Notes under the pieces: model-generated
What the model was told of the DNA's origin: nothing
Database searches by the model: none
The model's input: only the letters and a program-made list of their open reading frames with translations
Source: Propionimicrobium lymphophilum DSM 4903
Lineage (GTDB): Bacteria; Actinomycetota; Actinomycetes; Propionibacteriales; Propionibacteriaceae
Direction of reading: 5' to 3'
Length of the DNA: 64,000 nucleotides
Assembly (NCBI RefSeq): GCF_000423485.1
Contig: NZ_KE384026.1
Coordinates: forward strand, 357,583-421,582
Program-made: the position numbers and the translations under genes
Shown: positions 9,008 to 17,706 of the stretch, in pieces
Position numbering within the stretch: position 1 is the first letter of the stretch
Layout: each line of letters starts with the position of its first letter

Positions 9008-10459
9008 ATGGCGACTAACGATGAGCAGCCCAATTACGAAGTCTCGGAAGAAACCGACATGACCGGGCTCAACTTGTTCGATGAGCGAGCCAGCGCCGCT
9101 GGCAGCTTTCCACACGCGATGCTTGGATACGACCGCACCGCAGTTGACACCTATGTCAGGGATGTAGAACAACAAGTCTCGACACTGCGTCAGCTGACTC
9201 GACATCTACGTCGAGAGCTTTCGATCACGCAGTCTTCTCAGGGTGAAACCGACTTCAGCCGGCTAGGCGCTCACGCCACTTCGATTCTTCGTTCCGCTGA
9301 AACCCAGGCCGAAGATCTTGTTGCAAAGGCTGGATTAGAAGCAGAGCGAATTCGTGAAGAGGGACGCCGCAACGCTTCAGACCTCAGGGCTAACGCGCAA
9401 AGTGAGGCAGACGACATTCGGGTTTCCACCGCGGAAGATCTTCGCAAGACCCGAGAAAAATTAGATGCCGATGTTCAAGCAGCTCGAGAAAGCGCTCAAG
9501 TCGAATCGGCCAGCATTGTCACCGCTGCGCGTCAGCAGGCCGAAACGATCGTCTCTGAGGCAAATCACAAAGCGCATCTGGCTCTGACAGAGGCCAAGGC
9601 AACGGCTAGACAGCTAACCGCCGCAGCCGAGCAAGAAGCGGCTCAAAAAACTTTAGAAACCGAAGCGGCTGCTTCCACTACTCTTAGTGATGCCGAAGCA
9701 ACAGCCAACAGAACCCTGCAGCAGGTCAGGACGGTTGCCGATTCGATGCTTGCTGAAGCAGAAAATAATGCTCACAAAACTCTTAGCCTCGCCGATCAAG
9801 AAGCAAAAAAGACCGTTTCTCAGGCACGAGCTAACGCAGACGCGATCATGGCTACCGCCGATAACGATGCACAGAGCAGGTTAGCAACGGCAAAGGAAGA
9901 AGCCTCTAAGACCCTAGCCGAAGCCCATCAGGCAGCAAGCGAACAATTAGCCAAAGCTAACGAAGGAGCCTCCAGCATTAAGGAAGAGGTCGAGAAGATC
10001 CTTTCAGATGCTCGTCAACAGGCAGAGAAAGCCACTGCTATTGTCGTCGAGCATACAGAACAGGCAGCAGCTATTAGAGCCGATGCGATCAAGGAAGCCG
10101 ATGAGGCCCGTGCACGTGCAGCTAGCGAGAGCGAGGCGCAGTTAGCTTCGGCTCATCGCCAATCTGCGATGCTTCGTGAGCGTCTCGAGCAACAATTTGA
10201 ATGGCGCAAGGAACAGCTGCAGCGAGAGATAAACGTTTTGATTGGCAGGAAGAAGTCGATCATTGGTCAGCTCGAAGCACTGCAACAGGTTGGTCTCGAA
10301 TCGCTCAATGACTTCCCCGACGATGATCCGTTCCCCGAGGTCGAACTACCCGATCGACCTGCAGACGACGAAAAATGGCTAGCAGATGGCCAGCCTGAGC
10401 AGACTCTCGTAGTCGACGACGAGAAAACAAAAATTTTGAAAACCGACAAGAAGAAATAA
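9008..10459 (+). CDS. DivIVA/Scy-like coiled-coil protein with hendecad repeats
   Basis: A 483-residue acidic, Ala-rich protein. The N-terminal part has a DivIVA-like motif (GYDRTAVDTYVRDVEQQV, about residues 40-57). From about residue 93 to 320 it is made of 11-residue units of the type LxxAxxxAxxT, for example LAEAENNAHKT, LSLADQEAKKT and LATAKEEASKT. Hendecad repeats are known from the Streptomyces cytoskeletal proteins Scy and FilP, which act with DivIVA at cell poles. A basic stretch (EWRKEQLQREINVLIGRKKS) and an acidic tail follow. It is probably a polar growth or cell-shape scaffold. The start is set by the perfect -10 seven nt upstream. The nearest alternative family is Wag31/DivIVA itself. 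Confidence 0.8.
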   Translation: MATNDEQPNYEVSEETDMTGLNLFDERASAAGSFPHAMLGYDRTAVDTYVRDVEQQVSTLRQLTRHLRRELSITQSSQGETDFSRLGAHATSILRSAETQAEDLVAKAGLEAERIREEGRRNASDLRANAQSEADDIRVSTAEDLRKTREKLDADVQAARESAQVESASIVTAARQQAETIVSEANHKAHLALTEAKATARQLTAAAEQEAAQKTLETEAAASTTLSDAEATANRTLQQVRTVADSMLAEAENNAHKTLSLADQEAKKTVSQARANADAIMATADNDAQSRLATAKEEASKTLAEAHQAASEQLAKANEGASSIKEEVEKILSDARQQAEKATAIVVEHTEQAAAIRADAIKEADEARARAASESEAQLASAHRQSAMLRERLEQQFEWRKEQLQREINVLIGRKKSIIGQLEALQQVGLESLNDFPDDDPFPEVELPDRPADDEKWLADGQPEQTLVVDDEKTKILKTDKKK

Positions 10460-10508
10460 CACATAAATATTTTGGCTGGCCATGTTGGCCAGCCAAAACA
10501 TTTATGTG
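10460..10508. terminator. bidirectional terminator
   Basis: A long inverted repeat lies between two convergent genes: CACATAAAT...TTGGCTGGCC, loop ATGTT, then GGCCAGCCAA...ATTTATGTG. Its flanks are A/T-rich on both sides, so it can end transcription from either direction. Confidence 0.8.
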
Positions 10509-10510
10509 CG

Positions 10511-11716
10511 CTAACTATGCTTTGCTGCCCATGCATCAGGAATATAGATGCAGTTTGGATCTGCCGCCATATAGTCGCCTGTCATGGCGTATGCGGTTGC
10601 TCGTGATCCCCCGCATATCCTATTGAAACCGCATGCTCCGCACTTGCCCTCAAACTGATCGGGGCTTCTAAGGTCCTTCATCACTTTGGTTTCCCGATAC
10701 AGTTCGTCGAAAGGATTCTCTCGAATATTTCCCACCGCAATTGGGAGGAATCCAGATGGGCAAACGTTCCCCTCGTGATCTACGAACGCGAAACCAGATC
10801 CAGAGTTGATGGCCATCGGAGGACGAGGAGTTCGCGGATTTGGCGCATGCTCGCCCATGATTCTGGCCGTCTCATTAGTCAGCCAGTGGTACAGCTCGCC
10901 ACGTTCCGCTGGTCGAGCTAATTCCTCCGGAGGAACACCGGCATCAGCTGCGTCTGCTCGCTGAATCGCTATCCTGCGGTACTGCGGAGCCTCTGTAGTT
11001 TTAATAGCAATCCGGTCGGAAACGTCATGCTGCCAGTGCATGACGTCCTCCCTTTCTGAGGGGTTGAGCATCTGAAGATGAGAACCTCTACCAGTCGGGA
11101 CCAGCATGAAGGTGTACCACATGAAAGCATTTAGGTCTATGGCATTTTTTAGCATCTGAGGGGCTTCGTGAATGTTCCCCTTAGTCAGAGTCGTGTTGAT
11201 CTGGAGCCTGAAACCAACCTCGTTAATAATCTTGGTTGCCTCGACTGTCTTTTCAAATGTTCCAGCGAAACCACGAAAGGCGTCATGCGTCTTAGCAGAT
11301 GCACCATCCAATGAAACGCTCATCGCCTTACCACCGGCTTTCCGCAAGGCGACTAGACGTTCCTTAGTGAAGAGAGGCGTAACAGATGGCGAAATTGAGA
11401 TGTGCAGGCCAAGATCAGTGCCGTACTGGACAAGTTCGACGAGATCTTGTCGCTCGAAGCAGTCACCACCTGTGAACACGACCATCGGTCGTGGCTTTTC
11501 GTAACTTGCTAGTTGCTCAAGCAGGTTCTTTCCTTCAGCATTGGAGAGCTGTCTGGGTGACGGGCGATGCTGAGCTTCCGCACGACAGTGTTTGCAGACC
11601 AGCTGGCAAGCACGAGTCACCTCCCAAATAACCATGAAGGGCTTTTTGTTGATGTCGTGTTTAATTTTTCTGACGACAGGCCCGTGTCCACCATGCAAAT
11701 GTCCGGGATGTGGCAC
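10511..11716 (-). CDS. radical SAM/SPASM domain protein (TIGR04053-like)
   Basis: A 401-residue radical SAM enzyme. The CxxxCxxC cluster motif is in TRACQLVCKHCRAE (about residues 35-48), TGGD follows, and a SPASM region lies at the C-terminus (CGACGFNRICGGSRATAYA and a later Cys in DPNC) to hold auxiliary iron-sulphur clusters. The overall pattern is like the TIGR04053/BA_1875 group, which is related to the haem-pathway enzymes AhbC/AhbD; a haem or peptide-modifying role is inference only. The His-rich start (MPHPGHLHGGHG) is unusual. The GTG start follows GAGGAG. It is the last gene of the pfl group, 78 nt after pflA. Confidence 0.85.
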   Translation of the reverse strand: MPHPGHLHGGHGPVVRKIKHDINKKPFMVIWEVTRACQLVCKHCRAEAQHRPSPRQLSNAEGKNLLEQLASYEKPRPMVVFTGGDCFERQDLVELVQYGTDLGLHISISPSVTPLFTKERLVALRKAGGKAMSVSLDGASAKTHDAFRGFAGTFEKTVEATKIINEVGFRLQINTTLTKGNIHEAPQMLKNAIDLNAFMWYTFMLVPTGRGSHLQMLNPSEREDVMHWQHDVSDRIAIKTTEAPQYRRIAIQRADAADAGVPPEELARPAERGELYHWLTNETARIMGEHAPNPRTPRPPMAINSGSGFAFVDHEGNVCPSGFLPIAVGNIRENPFDELYRETKVMKDLRSPDQFEGKCGACGFNRICGGSRATAYAMTGDYMAADPNCIYIPDAWAAKHS

Positions 11717-11794
11717 AAAATCTCCTCTCCAGTCAAAACGACTCTAACGCCACACGCTACGAGACACCGCGTCGCGCTTAGTGAGTGCTAAGAA

Positions 11795-12601
11795 TCAGTA
11801 AACGGTAAGACCCATCGATCTGAGAATCTCGCGAGCTTTTTCGGCATCTTCCTTACTCGGCGGCTCGACGTTTTCAAGTTGATAGTCGTAGCCCAGATCT
11901 GACCATTTATCTCGCGCCATTTGATGGAACGGCAGCAATTCGACGCGTTCGACATTCGACCAGCGCTGGATAATCTTGCCAACTTCGCGGATATTTTCCG
12001 GGTTGTCGGTCCATCCAGGCAGGAGCACAAATCTGATCCAAACGGCCTTATTGGTCGCAGCTAGCCGATCTCCAAAGGCGACGGTCGGCGCCAGCTTAGC
12101 TTTAGTCACCTTTTCATAGGTGGCTTCATCGCCGCTCTTGACGTCTAGCAACACCAGATCAATATCTGCCAGCATCTGATCGCTTATGTTCACGCCCAGA
12201 TAGCCAGACGTGTCGATCGTGGTATGGATACCGTTTTCCTTGGCGAATCGCAGCAGCCTCGCTAGAAACGCCGGCTGCATAGCCGGCTCTCCACCAGAAA
12301 AAGTCACTCCACCCTTTGATGCCTTGAAAACTGGCCTATACCTGAGTAGTAGCTTTTCGATGTCTTCGGCGAGAACAGGTTTGCCGTCGCGCATCTTAAA
12401 CGTGTCTGGGTTGTGACAATAGACACAGCGCAACGGGCAGCCATTGAAAAATACTGTCAACCTCGTGCCTGGTCCATCTACAGCGGTAACGAGCTCCCAG
12501 GAATGGATCGACCCTATTTCGCCATTCCTTACCGCCTTGTGATGCTCTTCCCGGCTCATCTGTGGAGCGTCCTGGACACCTGCTAAACCAGCACCGGTCA
12601 T
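11795..12601 (-). CDS. pflA: pyruvate formate-lyase activating enzyme
   Basis: Radical SAM activase that installs the glycyl radical on pyruvate formate-lyase under anaerobic conditions. The cluster motif CPLRCVYCHNPD lies in a core beginning GSIHSWELVTAVDGPGTR, followed by TFSGGEP and later DVKSGDE. I give the ATG at 12601 (268 residues). The open frame continues to a TTG at 12724 directly after the preceding stop, but that extra 41-residue stretch contains a perfect 12-bp terminator hairpin and has no family likeness. No good ribosome site precedes 12601, so the start is uncertain. The gene sits downstream of the two PFL subunit genes. Confidence 0.85.
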   Translation of the reverse strand: MTGAGLAGVQDAPQMSREEHHKAVRNGEIGSIHSWELVTAVDGPGTRLTVFFNGCPLRCVYCHNPDTFKMRDGKPVLAEDIEKLLLRYRPVFKASKGGVTFSGGEPAMQPAFLARLLRFAKENGIHTTIDTSGYLGVNISDQMLADIDLVLLDVKSGDEATYEKVTKAKLAPTVAFGDRLAATNKAVWIRFVLLPGWTDNPENIREVGKIIQRWSNVERVELLPFHQMARDKWSDLGYDYQLENVEPPSKEDAEKAREILRSMGLTVY

Positions 12602-12661
12602 TCGTGGAACATCAATTTCGCTTCTTTCGGGACGATACTCCCCCGTGGATCCTTCGCCAGC

Positions 12662-12697
12662 AAAAACGGAGGTCGTACGAGATTCCTCGTACGACCT
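12662..12697 (-). terminator. strong intrinsic terminator between pfl subunit genes and pflA
   Basis: A perfect 12-bp inverted repeat (AGGTCGTACGAG / CTCGTACGACCT) with a 4-nt loop. On the minus strand it is followed after three bases by TTTTT. It lies about 30 nt past the stop of the glycyl-radical subunit gene and inside the longest possible pflA frame. Confidence 0.75.
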
Positions 12698-12725
12698 TTC
12701 GTTTGTTACCTCATTGGTAGCCAAA

Positions 12726-12977
12726 TTACATTCCCTGGTGGAAAGTACGCGAGATTACGTCCAGCTGCTGTTCACGAGTCAGCTTGACGAAGTTAACAGC
12801 GTAACCGGATACACGAACGGTCAACTGCGGATACTTCTCGGGGTGCTCCATGGCGTCCTCAAGAGTCTCCTTGTTCAGAACGTTGATGTTCGCGTGGTAG
12901 AGGCCTTTGCCGCCGTTCTCGATCGGACGGCTAGCCTTCATGGAAGCAAGACGCTCGTCAAAAGTCTTGATAGTCAT
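12726..12977 (-). CDS. glycyl-radical subunit of a split pyruvate formate-lyase (GrcA-like)
   Basis: An 83-residue protein equal to the C-terminal glycyl-radical domain of [23 protein letters not shown] leads into RVSGYAV, where the Gly carries the radical, then [16 protein letters not shown] at the end. E. coli GrcA (YfiD) is a spare copy for damaged full-length PFL. Here the neighbouring pflB lacks this domain altogether, so this is presumably an essential subunit. The ATG is preceded by TAGGAG, which overlaps the pflB stop codon, so translation is coupled and this is not a sequencing frameshift. Confidence 0.92.
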   Translation of the reverse strand: MTIKTFDERLASMKASRPIENGGKGLYHANINVLNKETLEDAMEHPEKYPQLTVRVSGYAVNFVKLTREQQLDVISRTFHQGM

Positions 12978-12986
12978 ATTTTTCTC

Positions 12987-15080
12987 CTAATCTTTTGGAA
13001 TGAAGCCAGCATCCATGATGCCGACAAGGTTGGTGATCTGTTCCTCTTCGGTCTTACCGAGAGAAGAAGGAACGATGGTGTTGGTTAGAGAGATGCCATC
13101 TAGAGCATCGTTGTAGTCGAGCTTTCCGACAGAAAGCATGGATGCAAGCATTCCGTGCGTATCAGCACCGTTCTCGGGGTTGGCACCCGGAGCGAAGGGA
13201 GTTCCAGCCTCGTGACCGGACGGGAAGGCGCCGGTCGCCTTGCCGTAAACGACGTTTGACGTGATCGTCAGTACCGACTGAGTCGGAATGGCGTCGCGGT
13301 ACATCGGGATTGCCTTAATCTTGCTCATGATCGTATGGACGATCGTGGCGGCAATATCATCGACGCGATCATCATCGTTTCCGTAGCGTGGGAAATCGCC
13401 CTCAGTGCGGTAGTCGACGATCAAACCGGTTTCATCACGAACGGGGTAAACCTTCGCGTACTTAATAGCCGAGAAGGAATCTGCAACAATCGAAAGACCT
13501 GCGATGCCGCAACCCATGGTCCTGACGATTTCAGGATCGTGCAGTGCCATTTCGACAGACTCGTATGCGTAGCGGTCGTGGCAGTAGTGGATGATATTCA
13601 GAGCCTCTACATAGGTTCCGACGACCCAATCGAGCATCCGCTCGTACTTATCCCATACCACGTCGAAGTCCAGCGGACCGTCGCCCTGGATTGGCTCGAA
13701 CTCACCAACCGGGGTGATCTGCTTTCCACTCATCTCGTCACGGCCGCCATTGATCGCATATAGCAGCGACTTTGCGGAGTTAACTCGAGCGCCGAAAAAC
13801 TGCATCTGCTTTCCAACTCGCATCGGAGATACGCAGCAAGCAATCGCAGCATCGTCACCCCAGTGAGCTCGAATCTGCTCGTCGGATTCGTACTGGACGG
13901 AAGAGGTGTCGATCGAAGTCTTGGCACAGAAATTCTTGTACCCTTCCGGAAGCTCGGGGCTCCAGAAAATCGTGATGTTCGGCTCAGGAGCAGGCCCAAG
14001 GTTAGCCAAGGTCTGCAAGAGACGGAACGAAGTCTTAGTGACCAGAGTGCGGCCGTCTTCGCCGAAACCAGCGTCAGACCAAGTGGCCCAATAAGGATCC
14101 CCAGAGAAGATCTGATCGTATGCTTCCGTACGCAGGAATCGAACGATCCTTAGTTTGATGACAAGCGCATCGATGATCTCCTGAGCTCCAGCCTCATCCA
14201 AGATTCCATTCTTGAAGTCACGCTCAAAGTAGATGTCGAAGAACGCGGAAAGACGTCCGATCGACATTGCCGCGCCATCTTGAGATTTAACCGATGCCAG
14301 GTAGCCGAAGTATGTCCACTGGACGGCTTCCTGAGCAGTCTTAGCGGGCACCGAGATGTCAAAGCCGTAATCGGCTGCCATCTTCTTAAGCTTCTTCAGA
14401 GCCTTGATCTGCTCCGAGTGCTCCTCGCGGAACCTAGCCCAGTGCTCAGAGAAGGGCTTATCAGCAACGGATTCCTTGTCCGCCTGCTTCCACTCAATCA
14501 GCTTGTCGATGCCGTAAAGGGCAACACGACGGTAGTCGCCAATAATGCGGCCACGTCCGTATGCGTCAGGCAGACCGGTAATGATGTGGGAAGAACGTGC
14601 GGCGCGAATTCGAGGGGTGTAGATATCGAAAACTGCGTCGTTGTGCGTCTTGCGGTACTTAGTGAAGATCTCCTTCACGCGAGGGTTTACCTCTTTACCC
14701 GCCTCCTTAATTGCGGTTTCGACCATACGCCAACCGCCATTAGGCATCATCGCGCGCTTAAGAGGCGTGTCGGTCTGAAGACCAACGATTACGTCATCAT
14801 CTTCGCTGATGTAGCCGGGCTTGAAAGCATCGATGTCGGCCGGAGTATCGGTGTCAACATCATAAACGCGCCTCTTGCGTTCCACGCTGAGATAGTTACT
14901 ATCCAGAGTTTCCCAGAGTCGCTTGGTCTTATCGGTGGGGCCGGCGAGGAAAGAATCGTCGCCCTCATATGGCTTGTAGTTCTTCTGGATGAAGTCTCGA
15001 ACGTCGATCTCCGACGCCCAGTGACCTGTTACGAAGCCTTCCCAGCCAGGCTGGGTCTGCTTTTCAAGTGTCTCGGACAC
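12987..15080 (-). CDS. pflB: pyruvate formate-lyase catalytic core lacking the glycyl-radical domain
   Basis: Formate C-acetyltransferase core, 697 residues against about 760 in E. coli. The catalytic cysteine pair is present in AIACCVSPMRVGKQ, along with other conserved parts such as GLPDAYGRGRIIGDYRR and GHEAGTPFAPGANP. The frame stops after NLVGIMDAGFIPKD, exactly where the usual enzyme continues into its C-terminal radical domain. That domain is encoded by the next gene. Start is GTG at 15080 with GAGGAG upstream. The 198-nt upstream region is AT-rich and likely holds the promoter. The reaction is pyruvate plus CoA to acetyl-CoA and formate. Confidence 0.95.
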   Translation of the reverse strand: MSETLEKQTQPGWEGFVTGHWASEIDVRDFIQKNYKPYEGDDSFLAGPTDKTKRLWETLDSNYLSVERKRRVYDVDTDTPADIDAFKPGYISEDDDVIVGLQTDTPLKRAMMPNGGWRMVETAIKEAGKEVNPRVKEIFTKYRKTHNDAVFDIYTPRIRAARSSHIITGLPDAYGRGRIIGDYRRVALYGIDKLIEWKQADKESVADKPFSEHWARFREEHSEQIKALKKLKKMAADYGFDISVPAKTAQEAVQWTYFGYLASVKSQDGAAMSIGRLSAFFDIYFERDFKNGILDEAGAQEIIDALVIKLRIVRFLRTEAYDQIFSGDPYWATWSDAGFGEDGRTLVTKTSFRLLQTLANLGPAPEPNITIFWSPELPEGYKNFCAKTSIDTSSVQYESDEQIRAHWGDDAAIACCVSPMRVGKQMQFFGARVNSAKSLLYAINGGRDEMSGKQITPVGEFEPIQGDGPLDFDVVWDKYERMLDWVVGTYVEALNIIHYCHDRYAYESVEMALHDPEIVRTMGCGIAGLSIVADSFSAIKYAKVYPVRDETGLIVDYRTEGDFPRYGNDDDRVDDIAATIVHTIMSKIKAIPMYRDAIPTQSVLTITSNVVYGKATGAFPSGHEAGTPFAPGANPENGADTHGMLASMLSVGKLDYNDALDGISLTNTIVPSSLGKTEEEQITNLVGIMDAGFIPKD

Positions 15081-15278
15081 CTAGCACTCCTCGTAATAGA
15101 TATTAATTAGTTGTGTGGTAGAAGTTTCTCATTATGAGATAACGCGTGTCTAGCCACGATGGAAATACGGCAGATATTGTCTATCGTTGCCAGACAGAGA
15201 CAGATTAGCCCTTTTTAGGCAATTTCGCCCATCTCACATATTAGAATAAAAAATGAACACACCTACCCACGACTGGAG

Positions 15279-15986
15279 CTAAAAAAGACGGTCCTCAGAG
15301 TGGTCCATTCCACGCAAAGCGTCGTAATCTACAGTCACGCATTTAATGCCACGATCTTGCGCCAATGTTACGGCCTGCGGCTTAATCAGCTGGGCAGCAA
15401 ATACTCCTTTGACCTCTCCAAGAAGCGGATCCCGATTCATCAATTCCAGGTATCTGGTCAGCTGCTCAACGCCATCTATTTCCCCGCGACGCTTAACCTC
15501 GACAGCCACATAAGCGCCTTCTGAATTGCGGCACAAAAGATCGACAGGACCGATTGCGGTGGGATATTCACGACGCACCGTGGTCCAGCCTTCGCCAAAG
15601 GTTTCTGGGTTCTCGGCTAGAAGTGCCTGTAGGTGGGCTTCGACTCCATCTTTTTGTAGACCAGGATCGATTCCGAGTTCGACGCTTTCGTCTAGATAGA
15701 TTTCACCTACGCCGATTTTTAGGGTGTCCCCGGAATTGGAACTAACAGTCCAGATCTCATTTACAGATTTATTCATCTGGGCTGCAGCCTGTTCGTCGTC
15801 CTTAGGATCAGAAACAGACATTGTGCACGGCGCGCTTAGCCAGTTGAGCGGCTTGTAGGCTCGGTCATCGGCGTGTATAGAAACCGAACCGTCAGCCTTG
15901 ATCATTATCAATCGCTTGCTCATGGGCAGGTGAGCTGTGAGCTTACCCGCGTAATCAACTTGGCAATCAGCAATTACTAAACGCAC
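15279..15986 (-). CDS. nucS: mismatch-specific endonuclease NucS (EndoMS)
   Basis: A 235-residue nuclease of the NucS/EndoMS family, which provides mismatch repair in actinobacteria lacking MutS/MutL. The N-terminal dimerisation/DNA-binding domain ([16 protein letters not shown]) precedes a RecB-like catalytic core with [17 protein letters not shown] and QLTRYLE. The final SEDRLF fits the sliding-clamp-binding tail. The GTG start directly follows GGTTTA with no Shine-Dalgarno site. Its presence predicts an absence of MutSL in this genome, which cannot be checked here. Confidence 0.93.
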   Translation of the reverse strand: MRLVIADCQVDYAGKLTAHLPMSKRLIMIKADGSVSIHADDRAYKPLNWLSAPCTMSVSDPKDDEQAAAQMNKSVNEIWTVSSNSGDTLKIGVGEIYLDESVELGIDPGLQKDGVEAHLQALLAENPETFGEGWTTVRREYPTAIGPVDLLCRNSEGAYVAVEVKRRGEIDGVEQLTRYLELMNRDPLLGEVKGVFAAQLIKPQAVTLAQDRGIKCVTVDYDALRGMDHSEDRLF

Positions 15987-16017
15987 TAAACCAGGTTAGC
16001 GCACCGCACAATGAGAG

Positions 16018-17304
16018 TTAACCCTCCTGCTTTTCGGTGCTGCGCTTAATAGCTGCAGGAGATTCAGCGAAGTCGCCGATGATTCCAGCCGCAGATTTAG
16101 GCCAAGCCATATACCTGACCGCTATGTTCAAAAGCGCAGAGACACGGTTGCGCCCCCCAAGCAAGGTCATCAGGTGGACGATAACCCACGCTGCCCAAGC
16201 CAGGAATCCAGTCATCTTTATCCCGTTTGGCAGTTCGACAACAGCAGCATTCCTGCCGATAGTCGCCATGATGCCCTTGTCGTGGTAGGTAAAATCTTCG
16301 AGCGCTGAGCCTTCTTCTTGCGCGGCAATGTTCTTCGCCACCAACTCGCCCATCTGAATTGCCGGCTGAGCAAGCTGCGGGGAAGGATTCGACTCGCACA
16401 ATGCGGCATCGCCAGCCGCAAAGATGTCATCATGACCTACAACAGTTAGGTCGGGATTGATCAAGATACGACCGCCACGCCCCTGAGGCAACCCCCAGTT
16501 GCTGACAATTGGATGAGCTCCAACGCCTGAAGCCCAAACAACAATGTCGGATTCCAGCGAAGTGCCATCGGCAAAATCCACATGGTCTGGGTGCACCTCT
16601 TGCACAGCGCTGCCAAGCCTCACATCGACGCCTAGCTTGGACAACGCGCGCTTTGTGTAGCGCTGCAGTCTCCGGTTGAATGGGCCAAGCAGCCTATCTG
16701 TCATTTCGACGAGCACGACGTGGAAGCTGTCCACTCCGATTTCCGGGAAGAGCTCAGGCAATGCTTGCGTCTTCAACTCTGCAAGGGCTCCAGCCGTTTC
16801 TACGCCGGTAGGCCCACCACCAACGACGACCGCAGTAAATTTCTTGTTCGGATCGCGCTCGGCTGCCATCAGTTCCAGCCCCGAGAACACAATGTCACGG
16901 ACCTCTAGAGCTTTCTTGCGTGTATAGATCAGCTTGGTATTTTCAGCCGCACCTTTAACACCGAAATAGTTGGCGCCAACACCAGGGCAGACAATTAGCT
17001 TGTCGTAGCTAATGGGCTTACCGCGGCTGACGATTACCTGCTTATTCTCGGAATCGATGGCCGTAACCGTGGCTCTTCTGAAACTAAGCAGATTAGTCTT
17101 GTCATTCGATGCCCACCTTCTCAAAGAATAAGTGACATCACCCGGGTTCAAACCAGCTGTTGCAACCTGATAAAGCAACGGCTGGAAGGTGGTGTAGGCG
17201 TGCCTATCGATAACTGTTACTTCATGGTCTATTCTGGTCAGTTCGCGGGCCGCGTGTAGGCCAGCAAACCCTCCGCCAATAATTACAACATGGGATTTCG
17301 TCAC
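16018..17304 (-). CDS. ndh: type II NADH dehydrogenase
   Basis: A single-subunit, non-proton-pumping NADH:quinone oxidoreductase, 428 residues. It has an N-terminal FAD-binding Rossmann motif (VVIIGGGFAGLHAA), a second dinucleotide motif for NADH (AVVVGGGPTGVETAGAL, near residue 165), and GDAALC for the flavin. A C-terminal segment (MTGFLAWAAWVIVHLMTLLG) provides the membrane anchor, so it acts at the inner face of the membrane. I chose GTG 17304 because an AT-rich -10-like AATAAT ends 7 nt upstream (leaderless); the track start at 17340 adds 12 residues. It would recycle NADH for the quinone pool. Confidence 0.93.
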   Translation of the reverse strand: MTKSHVVIIGGGFAGLHAARELTRIDHEVTVIDRHAYTTFQPLLYQVATAGLNPGDVTYSLRRWASNDKTNLLSFRRATVTAIDSENKQVIVSRGKPISYDKLIVCPGVGANYFGVKGAAENTKLIYTRKKALEVRDIVFSGLELMAAERDPNKKFTAVVVGGGPTGVETAGALAELKTQALPELFPEIGVDSFHVVLVEMTDRLLGPFNRRLQRYTKRALSKLGVDVRLGSAVQEVHPDHVDFADGTSLESDIVVWASGVGAHPIVSNWGLPQGRGGRILINPDLTVVGHDDIFAAGDAALCESNPSPQLAQPAIQMGELVAKNIAAQEEGSALEDFTYHDKGIMATIGRNAAVVELPNGIKMTGFLAWAAWVIVHLMTLLGGRNRVSALLNIAVRYMAWPKSAAGIIGDFAESPAAIKRSTEKQEG

Positions 17305-17417
17305 ATCCCTAATTATTACAGGGCAATAAAATATGTCCATTTACCGTTGCTACTCGTAACAAAACTCTCTGCAGCATAAATAAAACGCTTCGAACAGATG
17401 AAGACATGCTGAGCGGA

Positions 17418-17423
17418 TATTGT
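17418..17423 (+). promoter_or_regulatory. -10-like element, leaderless start
   Basis: TATTGT ends 7 nt before the GTG at 17431, the same spacing as at the DivIVA-like gene and trpS. Confidence 0.4.
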
Positions 17424-17430
17424 TGGGTAT

Positions 17431-17706
17431 GTGGCTCGTAGAACTAATAAGTACTCCAGGCCGTTTAGGCCGCTTTCGCTAGGGACGACTCAAACCACGA
17501 CAACAAAATCAGACGGTAAGTGGATTATGAGGCCAACCAGGCAAGGTAAAAGTGAAAAGACCTATATTTGTCCCGGATGCAACCAGGACATCCTCGCAGG
17601 AGTCGCACACTTAGTCGTATGGCCACATACTCCTCCTATCGGATCTTCCTCAGGCCTCGACCATCGCAGGCATTGGCATAAGACATGCTGGGAAAGAAAA
17701 CTATGA
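17431..17706 (+). CDS. small actinobacterial protein with putative zinc site
   Basis: A 91-residue basic protein. A disordered, Arg/Thr-rich N-terminal part is followed by YICPGCNQDI (CxxC) and a distal HRRHWHKTCW, together a plausible C2HC zinc site. It matches a family common in actinobacteria that is often labelled ATP/GTP-binding protein without evidence. The start is GTG with a -10-like element 7 nt upstream. Its stop overlaps the next gene's start as ATGA, so the two are co-translated. Confidence 0.7.
   Translation: MARRTNKYSRPFRPLSLGTTQTTTTKSDGKWIMRPTRQGKSEKTYICPGCNQDILAGVAHLVVWPHTPPIGSSSGLDHRRHWHKTCWERKL

Noticed and set aside
12726-12986. Frameshift or sequencing error joining pflB and its radical domain
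   Set aside because: The small gene has its own TAGGAG site, its own start codon and a new N-terminal leader, and pflB ends at a clean stop; a single indel would not restore a normal PFL.
14280-15110. 276-codon open frame opposite pflB
   Set aside because: Antisense shadow of pflB; no start signal or recognisable protein features.
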